Shown here: in pieces, positions 9,106 to 16,968 of the stretch | How the letters are laid out: each line of letters opens with the position of its first letter | How positions within the stretch are numbered: position 1 is the stretch's first letter | Assembly (NCBI GenBank): GCA_903856725.1 | Contig: CAIOCT010000090.1 | Location: forward strand, 1-32,217 | DNA: 32,217 nt | Direction of reading: 5' to 3' | Source: an uncultured Verrucomicrobiota bacterium | GTDB lineage: Bacteria; Verrucomicrobiota; Verrucomicrobiia; Opitutales; Opitutaceae | Position numbers and translations under genes: made by a program | The notes under the pieces: generated by a model | What the model saw: the letters and a program-made list of their open reading frames with translations, nothing else | What the model was told of the DNA's origin: nothing | The model's database searches: none

Positions 9106-11190
9106 TTACTCACGCTTGAAATGCAGCGTTAGAGTGGTGGGCTGGGTAAAAATGACATTGAGCCAGAGCACTTGGCCGTCCCAGGCATAATTCTCGGGAG
9201 CCAGCGGCTGATCGTCTTGGGTAATAGACAGCAGTTTACCTGGCGCGCTATCGAGTTCGATCACGGGATTCACGCACGAGCTCTGGGGAATTAATTTCAG
9301 CTGAATTTTTTCAGCACTATCAGCGACCAAGCGAAGGGCGCGGCGTTCCGAAAGGTAGCCATCGGGGTGGACGTGCGCACCGATCGCCTCGATCGAGGGA
9401 GGTGAGGCAAAACTTTTGGCGCGCGCCATAACTGCGCTATCTGGTGCTGCGGTCATGCCGATCAGCCAAACCCATTGCTCCGTCGTCATGATTTTCGCCC
9501 GACCAAGCGCGTCCACTGATGGTCCGGTACGAGTGCTAATCGGTTCAGGTTTTGCGGCCTGCCAGGTCATCAGACTCGTGTGGTTGGGCGAGGCCTGCAC
9601 GCGTGCGTCTATTTTGTAGCCGGTGGCATTGCCGCGGGCCAACGGCCAGTGACTGCCCCAATAGGCGGGAGTCACGAGTTGGCCTTGGTCGTAGAATGCG
9701 CCGAACACGCGCGGCAACGCGCGCTCCCGCGGATTAAAATAAACCACTGACGCCGGATCGTCTCGGTGTGGTCGTACGCGATAGACCGCAGGCAGATCGC
9801 GGGGTTGTCCGAGGGAGGCTTGTTTAGCCGGAAAATTAATGTGACGCGTTTCACCGTCCAAAAATAAAATGTCAGCCGGTTGCGTAGGCACGAATGCGAA
9901 TGGGTACGTCGCTTGAGGAGCAATCAGGATAAATTCACTGAGTTCGTAAACTCTCAGCGGATCGCGTTTCAACGTCAGTACGCGCGTCCCAAACCCGTCG
10001 GGATAAAAATAATAATCCTCTACCGCCTGATCGCCCCACACTTTGTACACGAGGTCATTCGACTGGTAGGTCCAACGCACATGCACGCGAGCCGCAGTGG
10101 ACGCCATCACTTCCACGCGGCCGTAGCGCAATTCTTTATCCATGAGCGGCTCGACACAATCAGTGACGTCTGGCGGGAAAGGCGGGATGATTTCTGCCCA
10201 TTCGCAACAGAGCCCAACATTGGACCGACTGGCCCAAAAAGGGATGTAACTGGATCCGCGCCAGAAAACGAAGCGGCTGCCGTTCGGCAAAGCTACGACC
10301 ACGTCTTTAAATTTGGGGGCCCAAGCATCCGCGTAGGCGAGATCAGAAAAATTACCGGCCGCGTTGCGCACTGAGATGGGCGCATCGTAGCGGAGTTTGG
10401 TTTCCACGGCTCCAAAGCGCGGCAGGGCGATCGGCTGGGCGATCCGCATGGTGGTTATTTTTTTCTCCCATAGCTTGGCCCCATCGGCGGCGAAAATGGC
10501 AACGTGGAGAACATCGTGTTCGGCCGTAGCGGGACTGACTAAGGCAAAAGTCTTTTCGCTGCGGACACCGCGCGGTAGAGACAACGCGAAGGCGCTTGGT
10601 CGGTCGGCAGCCGATTCGAACCAGGTTTTAACCTGAAATTTTTCGTCAGTCTGACTGCGCTGGATCGCATGAATCGTTAGCCGCCCCGTTTGCCCGGGTC
10701 CTAAAAGCAGCCAGTCACTCGGTACGAGCACCGTGTTCAAATCAACTGGGTTGATAATCGTCTCGGGGTGCGCCGCGGCGTCGGCCTCAAAGGCGGGTAG
10801 GGTAATTTTTTGGCGGGCGAGCTCGAGCGGTGGAGTATCGCCGGAGGACTGCAGCTGTAGAATGACTTCATCAAAATTGAATAAATCGGCAAACCACACG
10901 TGCGCTGTGCGAGGCGATTTTTCGGAAAAAACAACAGTTTGTCGGGCGATTTCCTGGTCATCGGATCGGGCAATCAGGATTAAGGCCCCACTGGGCAGGG
11001 CTGGCGTCGTTTCGATCACCACGGCTTGTGACTGCCCGACGCGATCAGGTCCAAACGGTGGCCGCCAAGGGTGGACGGCTTCGATGCGGAGTCGTGCCAT
11101 GACTGGCATCGCTTCAGTTGCAGCGGCAGTTATGCCCAGCGCAACGAGGCCGTAAAGACACACTGCCAGTGGAATGCGGATAAAATTCAT
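9106..11190 (-). CDS. large secreted beta-rich protein of unknown family
   Basis: A 694-residue exported protein with a signal peptide ending near residue 24 (VALGITAAATEA). Residues about 30-270 look like two or three Ig-like or jelly-roll beta domains (HVWFADLFNFDEVILQLQ and LLLGPGQTGRLTIHA). Residues about 285-520 are the core shared with the smaller downstream paralog, with VRWTY (371-375) and EDYYFYPDG (391-399). The last 85 residues form another beta-sandwich (IQLKLIPQSSCVNPVIELDS to TLTLHFKRE). No catalytic motif is evident. It would be first in a minus-strand operon with the paralog and the glycosidase-like gene. A role in binding or processing a polysaccharide is inferred only from this company. 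Confidence 0.75.
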   Translation of the reverse strand: MNFIRIPLAVCLYGLVALGITAAATEAMPVMARLRIEAVHPWRPPFGPDRVGQSQAVVIETTPALPSGALILIARSDDQEIARQTVVFSEKSPRTAHVWFADLFNFDEVILQLQSSGDTPPLELARQKITLPAFEADAAAHPETIINPVDLNTVLVPSDWLLLGPGQTGRLTIHAIQRSQTDEKFQVKTWFESAADRPSAFALSLPRGVRSEKTFALVSPATAEHDVLHVAIFAADGAKLWEKKITTMRIAQPIALPRFGAVETKLRYDAPISVRNAAGNFSDLAYADAWAPKFKDVVVALPNGSRFVFWRGSSYIPFWASRSNVGLCCEWAEIIPPFPPDVTDCVEPLMDKELRYGRVEVMASTAARVHVRWTYQSNDLVYKVWGDQAVEDYYFYPDGFGTRVLTLKRDPLRVYELSEFILIAPQATYPFAFVPTQPADILFLDGETRHINFPAKQASLGQPRDLPAVYRVRPHRDDPASVVYFNPRERALPRVFGAFYDQGQLVTPAYWGSHWPLARGNATGYKIDARVQASPNHTSLMTWQAAKPEPISTRTGPSVDALGRAKIMTTEQWVWLIGMTAAPDSAVMARAKSFASPPSIEAIGAHVHPDGYLSERRALRLVADSAEKIQLKLIPQSSCVNPVIELDSAPGKLLSITQDDQPLAPENYAWDGQVLWLNVIFTQPTTLTLHFKRE

Positions 11191-11377
11191 AGAGTGACTA
11201 CGGTTAAGCGATTTAAACCCTGCGCATCAGATTTGATGAACCGAAAGCTGAGGCTGCTTTTTTAAAATTTATTTTTCGCTCATTGTCACTGAAAACGCGG
11301 CTGAAATGGCGAGGTATATGCAGACGCCTGATAGCCTAGGTGGGGGTTGATTTTTTTAAAATGAGCCGCATCCTGCC

Positions 11378-11397
11378 GAGGAATCCAGTTTTCTTTG
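11378..11397 (+). promoter_or_regulatory. Shine-Dalgarno and TTG start of the cytochrome-like gene
   Basis: GAGGAA at 11378-11383 lies 11 bases upstream of a TTG at 11395-11397. Starting there gives a complete signal peptide (MSYLSLIAVVFMVFVGGARA). The next in-frame ATG (11428) would cut the signal in half, and no in-frame ATG lies just upstream. This site therefore decides the start, and it is one of the few clear Shine-Dalgarno sequences in the window. Confidence 0.65.
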
Positions 11398-14178
11398 AGT
11401 TATCTTTCTCTCATCGCAGTTGTTTTTATGGTGTTCGTGGGCGGCGCGCGCGCGGCTGAATTGGCGTCGCCAGTGGGTGCGCCACTGCTGGATCATGCGG
11501 CCGACAATTTGATCTTTTTCGAAAACAAGGTTCGCCCGTTGCTCGCTGATCATTGCTACGAGTGTCATGGGGAAAAAAAGCAAAAGGGCGGCTTGCGGCT
11601 CGATTCGCAACCGGGCTGGCAGAAGGGCGGGGAGAGTGGGGCGGTCATCGTTCCGGGTAATCCCGATACTAGCCTGCTCATCGAGGCTATCCATTATAAG
11701 AACGAAGATCTCCAGATGCCCCCGAAGCAGCCGCTCAGCGCTCCGGCCATCGCGATTTTGACTGAGTGGGTGCGGCGGGGAGCCCCCGATCCGCGCCTCA
11801 CCACGCCCGTCGCTACCGGTACAAAAATTATTGCAATGACCCCCGCCGAAGCGCGGACGCATTGGGCTTATCAACCGATCACTTTTCCACCGGTGCCGGT
11901 TTTGCCCAACGCGGCCCCTCAGCTGAATGCCCTCGACCAATTCGTGCGAGCGCGACTCGCGCAAGAGGGCTTAACGCCTAATCCACCGGCCGATCCGCGC
12001 ACGCTTGTGCGGCGGGCCTACCTCACCTTGATTGGCTTGCCACCGTCTTTCGAACGGGTGGAGCAATTCGCGGCGCAGCCGACTCCGGCCGCCTTCGCTG
12101 AACTCGTTGATCAATTACTGGCCCGCCCAGAATATGGTCAGCGTTGGGGCCGCCACTGGCTCGATGTTGCCCGTTATTCCGATACCACCGAAAAATCGGT
12201 TGATGGCGAACGTCGTATTCCCTTCGCGCACACCTATCGCGACTACGTGATCGAATCCTTCAACACCGATCGCCCCTTCAATCAATTTATCCTAGAGCAG
12301 ATCGCCGCGGATCGATTACCTGCCGCCGCTAAACCTGACTTACGCGCCCTCGGCTTCCTGACTGTAGGTCGGCGTTTTGAAGGTAATATTGAGGCTCCGA
12401 ATCTCATCATCGACGATCGCATTGACACCATTGGGCGCGGGGTGCTGGGACTCACACTCGCGTGTGCGCGGTGTCATGATCATAAATTTGATGCGATCCC
12501 CACCGCCGACTATTATTCACTCGTGGGTATTCTGGCGAGTAGTCACGAGCCGATGGATCTGCCGGAGGTCGGGCCACCGCTCACCTCGGATGCCATCACC
12601 AAATATCGCACGGACCGCGCCGCGCTTTTTGCTGAGTATGAAAAACACGTCGATGCGACCACGGTTTTGGCGCGGCGGCTTGTGCGCGAACTTGCCCCAG
12701 AATATCTGCGTCACTTGGTCGAAGAATCGCCCAATCATCGCATCGTTGATGGCTTCATTCCGCTGGATACGCCCCGTGGTCTGCTCGTTTTGGGTGGGGC
12801 GCCAGCGTGGGCTCGGCTGATTGATGAGAGTGTGCAGCGCGGCGAACCTTATTTCGCGCTCTGGGCTCAATTCATGAAACTCCCTGCGGTCGGCTTTGCC
12901 GAGCAGGCGCAGGCTGTACTTGCGGCCGCCGCTCGCCAGCCCGAGCGGCACGATGGCCGCGTGCTCGCGGCTTTCGCTGAAAAACCAGTGACTACTATGC
13001 TCGAGGTGGCTGATCGCTTCGGGGCAGTGATCACGGAGGCGTTAAAAACACCTGACGCTCCTGGCTTAGCTGCAGTCATCAACGCGCCGAATTCTCCCCT
13101 GCAGTTCACGCGGGCAGCGGTGGCTGAAGATCTGCTGCGTTTCGTGACCGAGGCTTTAATTGTGGCCCGGCGCGATAATGAGGCGGCCGGTAAAATTCGC
13201 GAAAAAATTACCACGCTGGAGGCCAATGCGCCGATCGATCGCGCCCAAGCAGTCGCGGTGTCCGCAGTGTTGGTTGATCCCGCCATTTTGATTCGCGGTG
13301 ATCGCCTGAAAATCGGTGCAGCCGTGCCGCGGCGACTGCCTCATCTACTCTCGGCGATTGATGATCATACTTTTGCCGATGATGGCCGACTGAAACTCGC
13401 AGAGGCTTTGGCTAGTTCCAAGAATCCGCTGACCGCCCGGGTGATTGTGAATCGTGTCTGGCAGCAGCATTTTGGTCGGGGGCTCGTAACAACGTCAGAT
13501 AATTTTGGCGCCATGGGCGAACGCCCGTCTCACCCGGAGCTCCTTGATCACTTAGCCGCGTGGTTTATCGAGCATGGTTGGTCGCTTAAGGCGCTGCATC
13601 GCTACATCCTCGCTTCCGCGACTTGGCAGCAAAGTGGGGCGGGGCAAGCGGTCGCCTTGGAGCGCGATGCTAGTAACCGCTGGCTCTGGCGCATGCCGCC
13701 ACGCCGGCTCGAGTTTGAGGCCCTGCGTGATAGTTTGCTGCGCGTGGCGGGTCGGCTCGATACCCGCCTCGGTGGCCATAGCGCCCCGCTCGATGACGAG
13801 AATGTTCGCCGCGCCGTCTACGGTTATACGGATCGCTTCCGCATTTCTGCGTTGCTGCGGAATTTTGATGGCGCCAACCCCGATCAATCGATTGCCCGTC
13901 GTTCGGAGACGACTAATCCGCTGCAGGCGCTTTATTTTCTCAATAGTCCATTTCTGCGGGCGCAGGCAGAGAATGTTAATCGTCAGCCAGAGATCGCCGA
14001 ATTGCTCGACGTATCTGAACGCATTACGGCACTCTACCGACGGATTTTGATTCGCCGCCCGCAGAGCGAAGAAATTAATTTGGCCAAGGCCTTTTTAGGA
14101 GTCGCTCCTACGACTGCTCAGTGGATTCAATTTGCTCAAGTGCTGTTGCTTTCGAACGAATTTTTCTTCTGCGACTAG
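11395..14178 (+). CDS. exported PSCyt1-DUF1549-DUF1553 cytochrome c-like protein
   Basis: A 927-residue exported protein with the layout of the planctomycete/verrucomicrobial cytochrome family. After the signal peptide comes a PSCyt1 domain (about 35-130) with the heme motif CYECH at 54-58 followed by the usual GGLRLDS and VVPGNPDTSLL-like pattern (here VIVPGNPDTSLL). A DUF1549 domain (about 175-380) includes RRAYLTLIGLPPS and a second heme-type motif CARCH at 357-361. A DUF1553 domain (about 650-890) includes NPLTARVIVNRVWQQHFG and HPELLDHLAAWFIEHGWSLK. Family function is unknown; electron transfer or redox carbohydrate processing has been suggested from context. Only nine bases separate it from the DUF1501 gene, so the two form an operon, as is usual for this pair. 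Confidence 0.92.
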   Translation: MSYLSLIAVVFMVFVGGARAAELASPVGAPLLDHAADNLIFFENKVRPLLADHCYECHGEKKQKGGLRLDSQPGWQKGGESGAVIVPGNPDTSLLIEAIHYKNEDLQMPPKQPLSAPAIAILTEWVRRGAPDPRLTTPVATGTKIIAMTPAEARTHWAYQPITFPPVPVLPNAAPQLNALDQFVRARLAQEGLTPNPPADPRTLVRRAYLTLIGLPPSFERVEQFAAQPTPAAFAELVDQLLARPEYGQRWGRHWLDVARYSDTTEKSVDGERRIPFAHTYRDYVIESFNTDRPFNQFILEQIAADRLPAAAKPDLRALGFLTVGRRFEGNIEAPNLIIDDRIDTIGRGVLGLTLACARCHDHKFDAIPTADYYSLVGILASSHEPMDLPEVGPPLTSDAITKYRTDRAALFAEYEKHVDATTVLARRLVRELAPEYLRHLVEESPNHRIVDGFIPLDTPRGLLVLGGAPAWARLIDESVQRGEPYFALWAQFMKLPAVGFAEQAQAVLAAAARQPERHDGRVLAAFAEKPVTTMLEVADRFGAVITEALKTPDAPGLAAVINAPNSPLQFTRAAVAEDLLRFVTEALIVARRDNEAAGKIREKITTLEANAPIDRAQAVAVSAVLVDPAILIRGDRLKIGAAVPRRLPHLLSAIDDHTFADDGRLKLAEALASSKNPLTARVIVNRVWQQHFGRGLVTTSDNFGAMGERPSHPELLDHLAAWFIEHGWSLKALHRYILASATWQQSGAGQAVALERDASNRWLWRMPPRRLEFEALRDSLLRVAGRLDTRLGGHSAPLDDENVRRAVYGYTDRFRISALLRNFDGANPDQSIARRSETTNPLQALYFLNSPFLRAQAENVNRQPEIAELLDVSERITALYRRILIRRPQSEEINLAKAFLGVAPTTAQWIQFAQVLLLSNEFFFCD

Positions 14179-14187
14179 TTACCGCGT

Positions 14188-15621
14188 ATGGCTCATTCCC
14201 CCTTTTCTTTTTCCGATCCAATCTCTCGCCGAGAAATGCTGCGCCGCTGCGGGGCGGGCTTTGGGACCTTGGGCCTCGCGTCCTTGCTGAGTAATGTGCC
14301 GAACTTGGGTGCCGCGCCGACGGGAAATTCCTTATTGCCGCGTGGGCCGCACTTTCGCCCCCGCGCAAAATATGTAATTCAGATTCTCGCCAATGGGGGG
14401 CCGGCGCAGATGGACACGTTCGACCCGAAGCCTCTCTTGACGAAATACCATGGTCAGCGGTTGCCCATTCATCTGGCGACTGAGCGGCCGACGAGCACCG
14501 CACTGGGCTCGCCCTTTTCTTTCGCTCGTTATGGTCAGTCGGGGTTGGAGGTCAGCGAGCTCTTCGCTGGGCTCGCGGCAAAACATGCTGACGATCTCTG
14601 CGTGATACGCTCGATGTATTCGGACACTCCGGTGCATGAAAATTCACTGCGCCTGATGAACTGCGGTGCAAGTATCATGGCTCGTCCCAGTATTGGGTCG
14701 TGGATTACCTATGGGCTAGGCACAGAAAATCAAAATCTCCCGGGCTTTGTCGTATTGGTGCCGCGGGGCCTGCCCGTTGCTGGGGCTGATAATTGGCAAT
14801 CTTCGTTTCTGCCGGGTGCGTATCAGGGCACCTATATCGAGACGCAAGATCGCAAGGCGGCGCAGCTGATCGATTATCTCACTAATGCTAATCTTAATCC
14901 CACCGAGCAGCGCGCGCAGCTCGACTTAGCCGCGGCGCTCAATCGTCGGCATCTTGAAAGCCGCCAAGATCCCGCGCTCGAGGCCCGCATTCAAAGCTTT
15001 GAAACTGCTTTCCGCATGCAGACGGCCGCGACTGATGCCTTCGACATTGATCGCGAGCCCGAACATATTCGCACACTATACGGCAATACCGCCCAAGCGA
15101 AGCAGATGTTAATTGCCCGCCGCCTGGTTGAGCGCGGAGTGCGCTACGTGCAAGTTTGGCACGGCACACTGCAGCCTTGGGATAGCCACGACAATATTGA
15201 GAAGGCGCATCGTCAGCTCGCCGCAGAAAGTTGTCAGGGCATCACTGCTTTATTGACGGATCTCAAGCAGCGCGGGCTGTTTGACGATACGCTTATTATC
15301 TGGGGTGGGGAATTTGGGCGCACGCCGACCGTTGAGCTATCGCAGACTGAAAAGGTTGGTCCCACGGCGGGTCGTGATCACAATCACCACGGCTTTAGCA
15401 TGTGGCTCGCGGGTGGTGGCACTAAGGGTGGTATGGTCCACGGAGCGACCGATGATTTTGGTTTTAAGGCGGTGCAGGATCGCGTTCACGTGCACGATCT
15501 ACACGCTACCGTTCTGCATTTGCTCGGCCTCGATCATCAGCGCCTGACCTATAAACATAGTGGCCGCGATTTTCGCCTAACCGATGTTTATGGGAACGTG
15601 GTTCACGCGTTGCTTGCTTAG
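14188..15621 (+). CDS. DUF1501 family exported protein
   Basis: A 477-residue protein with a twin-arginine-type leader (ISRREMLRRCGAGFGTLGLASLL), so it is probably exported folded. The body matches DUF1501, a group related to the alkaline phosphatase/sulfatase superfamily: NGGPAQMDTFDPKP near residue 70, VIRSMYSDTPVHE, LIIWGGEFGRTP, AGRDHNHHGFSMWLAGGG and HDLHATVLHLLGLDH near the C-terminus. Asp and His residues in these motifs are the expected metal ligands; substrate and activity are unknown. These proteins are almost always encoded next to a DUF1549/DUF1553 partner, as here, and both partners are exported, so they probably act together. Confidence 0.92.
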   Translation: MAHSPFSFSDPISRREMLRRCGAGFGTLGLASLLSNVPNLGAAPTGNSLLPRGPHFRPRAKYVIQILANGGPAQMDTFDPKPLLTKYHGQRLPIHLATERPTSTALGSPFSFARYGQSGLEVSELFAGLAAKHADDLCVIRSMYSDTPVHENSLRLMNCGASIMARPSIGSWITYGLGTENQNLPGFVVLVPRGLPVAGADNWQSSFLPGAYQGTYIETQDRKAAQLIDYLTNANLNPTEQRAQLDLAAALNRRHLESRQDPALEARIQSFETAFRMQTAATDAFDIDREPEHIRTLYGNTAQAKQMLIARRLVERGVRYVQVWHGTLQPWDSHDNIEKAHRQLAAESCQGITALLTDLKQRGLFDDTLIIWGGEFGRTPTVELSQTEKVGPTAGRDHNHHGFSMWLAGGGTKGGMVHGATDDFGFKAVQDRVHVHDLHATVLHLLGLDHQRLTYKHSGRDFRLTDVYGNVVHALLA

Positions 15622-15720
15622 GTTGAGCTGCTTACCTCGATTTTATTATGAGCGGAGCCGTGTTTCAATCGATTGAAGAGGGCTGTGAGCGGTAAATGGA
15701 AAGGTAAATACTAATAAATT

Positions 15721-15756
15721 TTGACTATAGCCTATACAGTGTGCTATAGGTACAAT
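15721..15756 (+). promoter_or_regulatory. promoter with overlapping inverted repeat before small HTH gene
   Basis: TTGACT (15721-15726) and TATAGG (15745-15750) are separated by 18 bases and make a plausible -35/-10 pair. CTATAGC (15725-15731) and GCTATAG (15743-15749) form a perfect 7-bp inverted repeat with 11 bases between, lying across the promoter. Transcription would start only a few bases before the ATG at 15761, which lacks a Shine-Dalgarno, so the mRNA may be nearly leaderless. The repeat is a candidate operator, perhaps for self-regulation. Confidence 0.5.
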
Positions 15757-15760
15757 CTCT

Positions 15761-16126
15761 ATGAATGCTAATGCGTTAAAGAAACTCGCCCAATATCAAA
15801 AGAAAATAGCTCAACTTGAGCGCGGCTTGGTTAAGTTCAACCAGCAGCTCACCCAGCTGCCGGCTAAATTTGGCTTTAAATCAATGGCTGATTTTATCGC
15901 GGCACTTCGTCAGGTAGACACGGCAGGTTCCGGCTCAGGGTTGGTAGCGCAGAAGGCCACCAAGCGGCGGAAGCGGGCCGTGATCACCGCAGACACTAAA
16001 TTAAAAGTTAAGCAGCTCGTGGCGGCGAAAAAAACGGGTCAAGAAATTGCCCGTGCGCTGGGGATTTCCTTACCGAGCGTGCAGAATATTAAAAAAGCGC
16101 TTGGCTTGGTGAAGGCACGCCGCTGA
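15761..16126 (+). CDS. small basic coiled-coil/helix-turn-helix protein
   Basis: A 121-residue basic protein. Residues 1-55 form a helical, coiled-coil-like segment (KKLAQYQKKIAQLERGLVKF) ending in FGFKSMADFIAAL, reminiscent of small nucleoid-associated oligomerisation regions. A positively charged linker (KATKRRKRA) follows. The last 50 residues (TADTKLKVKQLVAAKKTGQE, then IARALGISLPSVQNIKKALG) are a clear helix-turn-helix of the recombinase/resolvase or Hin type. There is no catalytic domain, so it is probably a DNA-binding regulator or chromatin-like protein. It is flanked by 139 and 103 bases of noncoding sequence and appears to be transcribed alone, from a promoter carrying an inverted repeat. 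Family name not recognised. Confidence 0.7.
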   Translation: MNANALKKLAQYQKKIAQLERGLVKFNQQLTQLPAKFGFKSMADFIAALRQVDTAGSGSGLVAQKATKRRKRAVITADTKLKVKQLVAAKKTGQEIARALGISLPSVQNIKKALGLVKARR

Positions 16127-16229
16127 GCCCGCGTTGGCCCGCCGGAGCGCTGATTTTTTAAGTATTCCCTGGGGCGACGCTGCATACGGAGTGTTGAAGA
16201 TCCGTTGTTTTTGGCGGCGTCCAGCTGGG

Positions 16230-16862
16230 CTACTTGGCTTTTATAGGCTGACGGCTTTTCCACCGGACCACGTTCACTGTACTCGTCGTTATATTCAGTA
16301 ACGAGGCGATTTCTTTTGGTAGGTAGCCTAAATTAAAGAGTTTCAAGATTTCGCTCTGTCGAGTCGTTCTCCTACCCCGGCCCTCTGACAGTTGATGAAT
16401 TGGCGATTCGCTCTGCATAAATGCAGCCGCGGCAAAGAGCAGAGTTACGATATCATTAATTAATTGAGCTTCGTGGCCTGCCGGCGTGCTCATACCTAGA
16501 AACCCAGCTGCCCGCAAAGTCGGGATAGGTTTCAGCGGTACAATACACAGATAAACCTCAAACTCATTTTGCTTGGAATCGATGTTATAAATTCGCCCTG
16601 ACCATGGTTTATTTTGAGCGATGGCAATCTTGCAAGATTCACGATAGGATTCTTTGCAGCTTTTTTTTGGCTGCAGGATTTGGGGTGAGACTCCGATAAT
16701 ATCGCTTAGCTTATAGTCATATTTTTTCAAAAAAGCTGCGTTGGCGTAGGTAAATATATTATCACTATTTGTGATAGTAGCAGCCGAACTTAGACTATCG
16801 AGTAAGGTCTGAATCTCTGATAAACTCCTGCTTTGACTATTTTTTAGCGAGATGCCTTGCAT
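16230..16862 (-). CDS. PAS domain-LuxR-type HTH regulator
   Basis: A 210-residue cytoplasmic regulator. Residues about 18-125 look like a PAS domain: LLDSLSSAATITNSDNIFTYANAAFLKKYDY, shown here in parts as SAATITNSDNIFTYANAAF, then IIGVSPQILQPK and a beta-rich end at EFEVYLCIVPLKPI. Residues about 165-205 form a LuxR/GerE-type helix-turn-helix: RRTTRQSEILKLFNLGYLPK, then EIASLLNITTSTVNVVRWK. PAS domains sense ligands, redox state or light; no cofactor residue can be assigned. No receiver domain is present. The start codon is embedded in a perfect inverted repeat, and a homopolymeric tract lies about 75 bases upstream. It follows the large zinc-motif gene on the same strand, with 106 bases between. 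Confidence 0.75.
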   Translation of the reverse strand: MQGISLKNSQSRSLSEIQTLLDSLSSAATITNSDNIFTYANAAFLKKYDYKLSDIIGVSPQILQPKKSCKESYRESCKIAIAQNKPWSGRIYNIDSKQNEFEVYLCIVPLKPIPTLRAAGFLGMSTPAGHEAQLINDIVTLLFAAAAFMQSESPIHQLSEGRGRRTTRQSEILKLFNLGYLPKEIASLLNITTSTVNVVRWKSRQPIKAK

Positions 16863-16882
16863 TCACTTCTGAGAGTGAATGC
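16859..16882 (-). promoter_or_regulatory. inverted repeat over the start codon of the PAS-HTH gene
   Basis: GCATTCACT (16859-16867) and AGTGAATGC (16874-16882) are perfect 9-bp arms with six bases between. The initiating ATG of the minus-strand gene (16860-16862) lies inside one arm. In RNA this would fold into a hairpin hiding the start codon; in DNA it could be a dimer operator for self-repression. Confidence 0.6.
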
Positions 16883-16920
16883 TAAGCTATTACCAGCGAG
16901 AATGTAAATATTTAGTGAAA

Positions 16921-16961
16921 TTTATAGCAAGCCGAGGGGGGGGGGGTACGTTAGTATACTA
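16921..16961 (-). promoter_or_regulatory. candidate promoter with 11-base homopolymer for the PAS-HTH gene
   Basis: On the minus strand, TATAAA (16921-16926) can serve as a -10 box. Eleven consecutive Cs (Gs at 16936-16946 on the given strand) lie nine bases upstream of it, where a -35/-10 spacer would be. A perfect palindrome TAGTATACTA follows at 16952-16961. No convincing -35 hexamer is present. Length change in the homopolymer would alter promoter spacing. Confidence 0.45.
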
Positions 16962-16968
16962 GACTTCT

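Noticed and set aside
11395-14178. Reading this gene as a respiratory cytochrome c oxidase subunit because of two CxxCH motifs
   Set aside because: The domain order is that of PSCyt1/DUF1549/DUF1553 proteins, and no oxidase genes are nearby.
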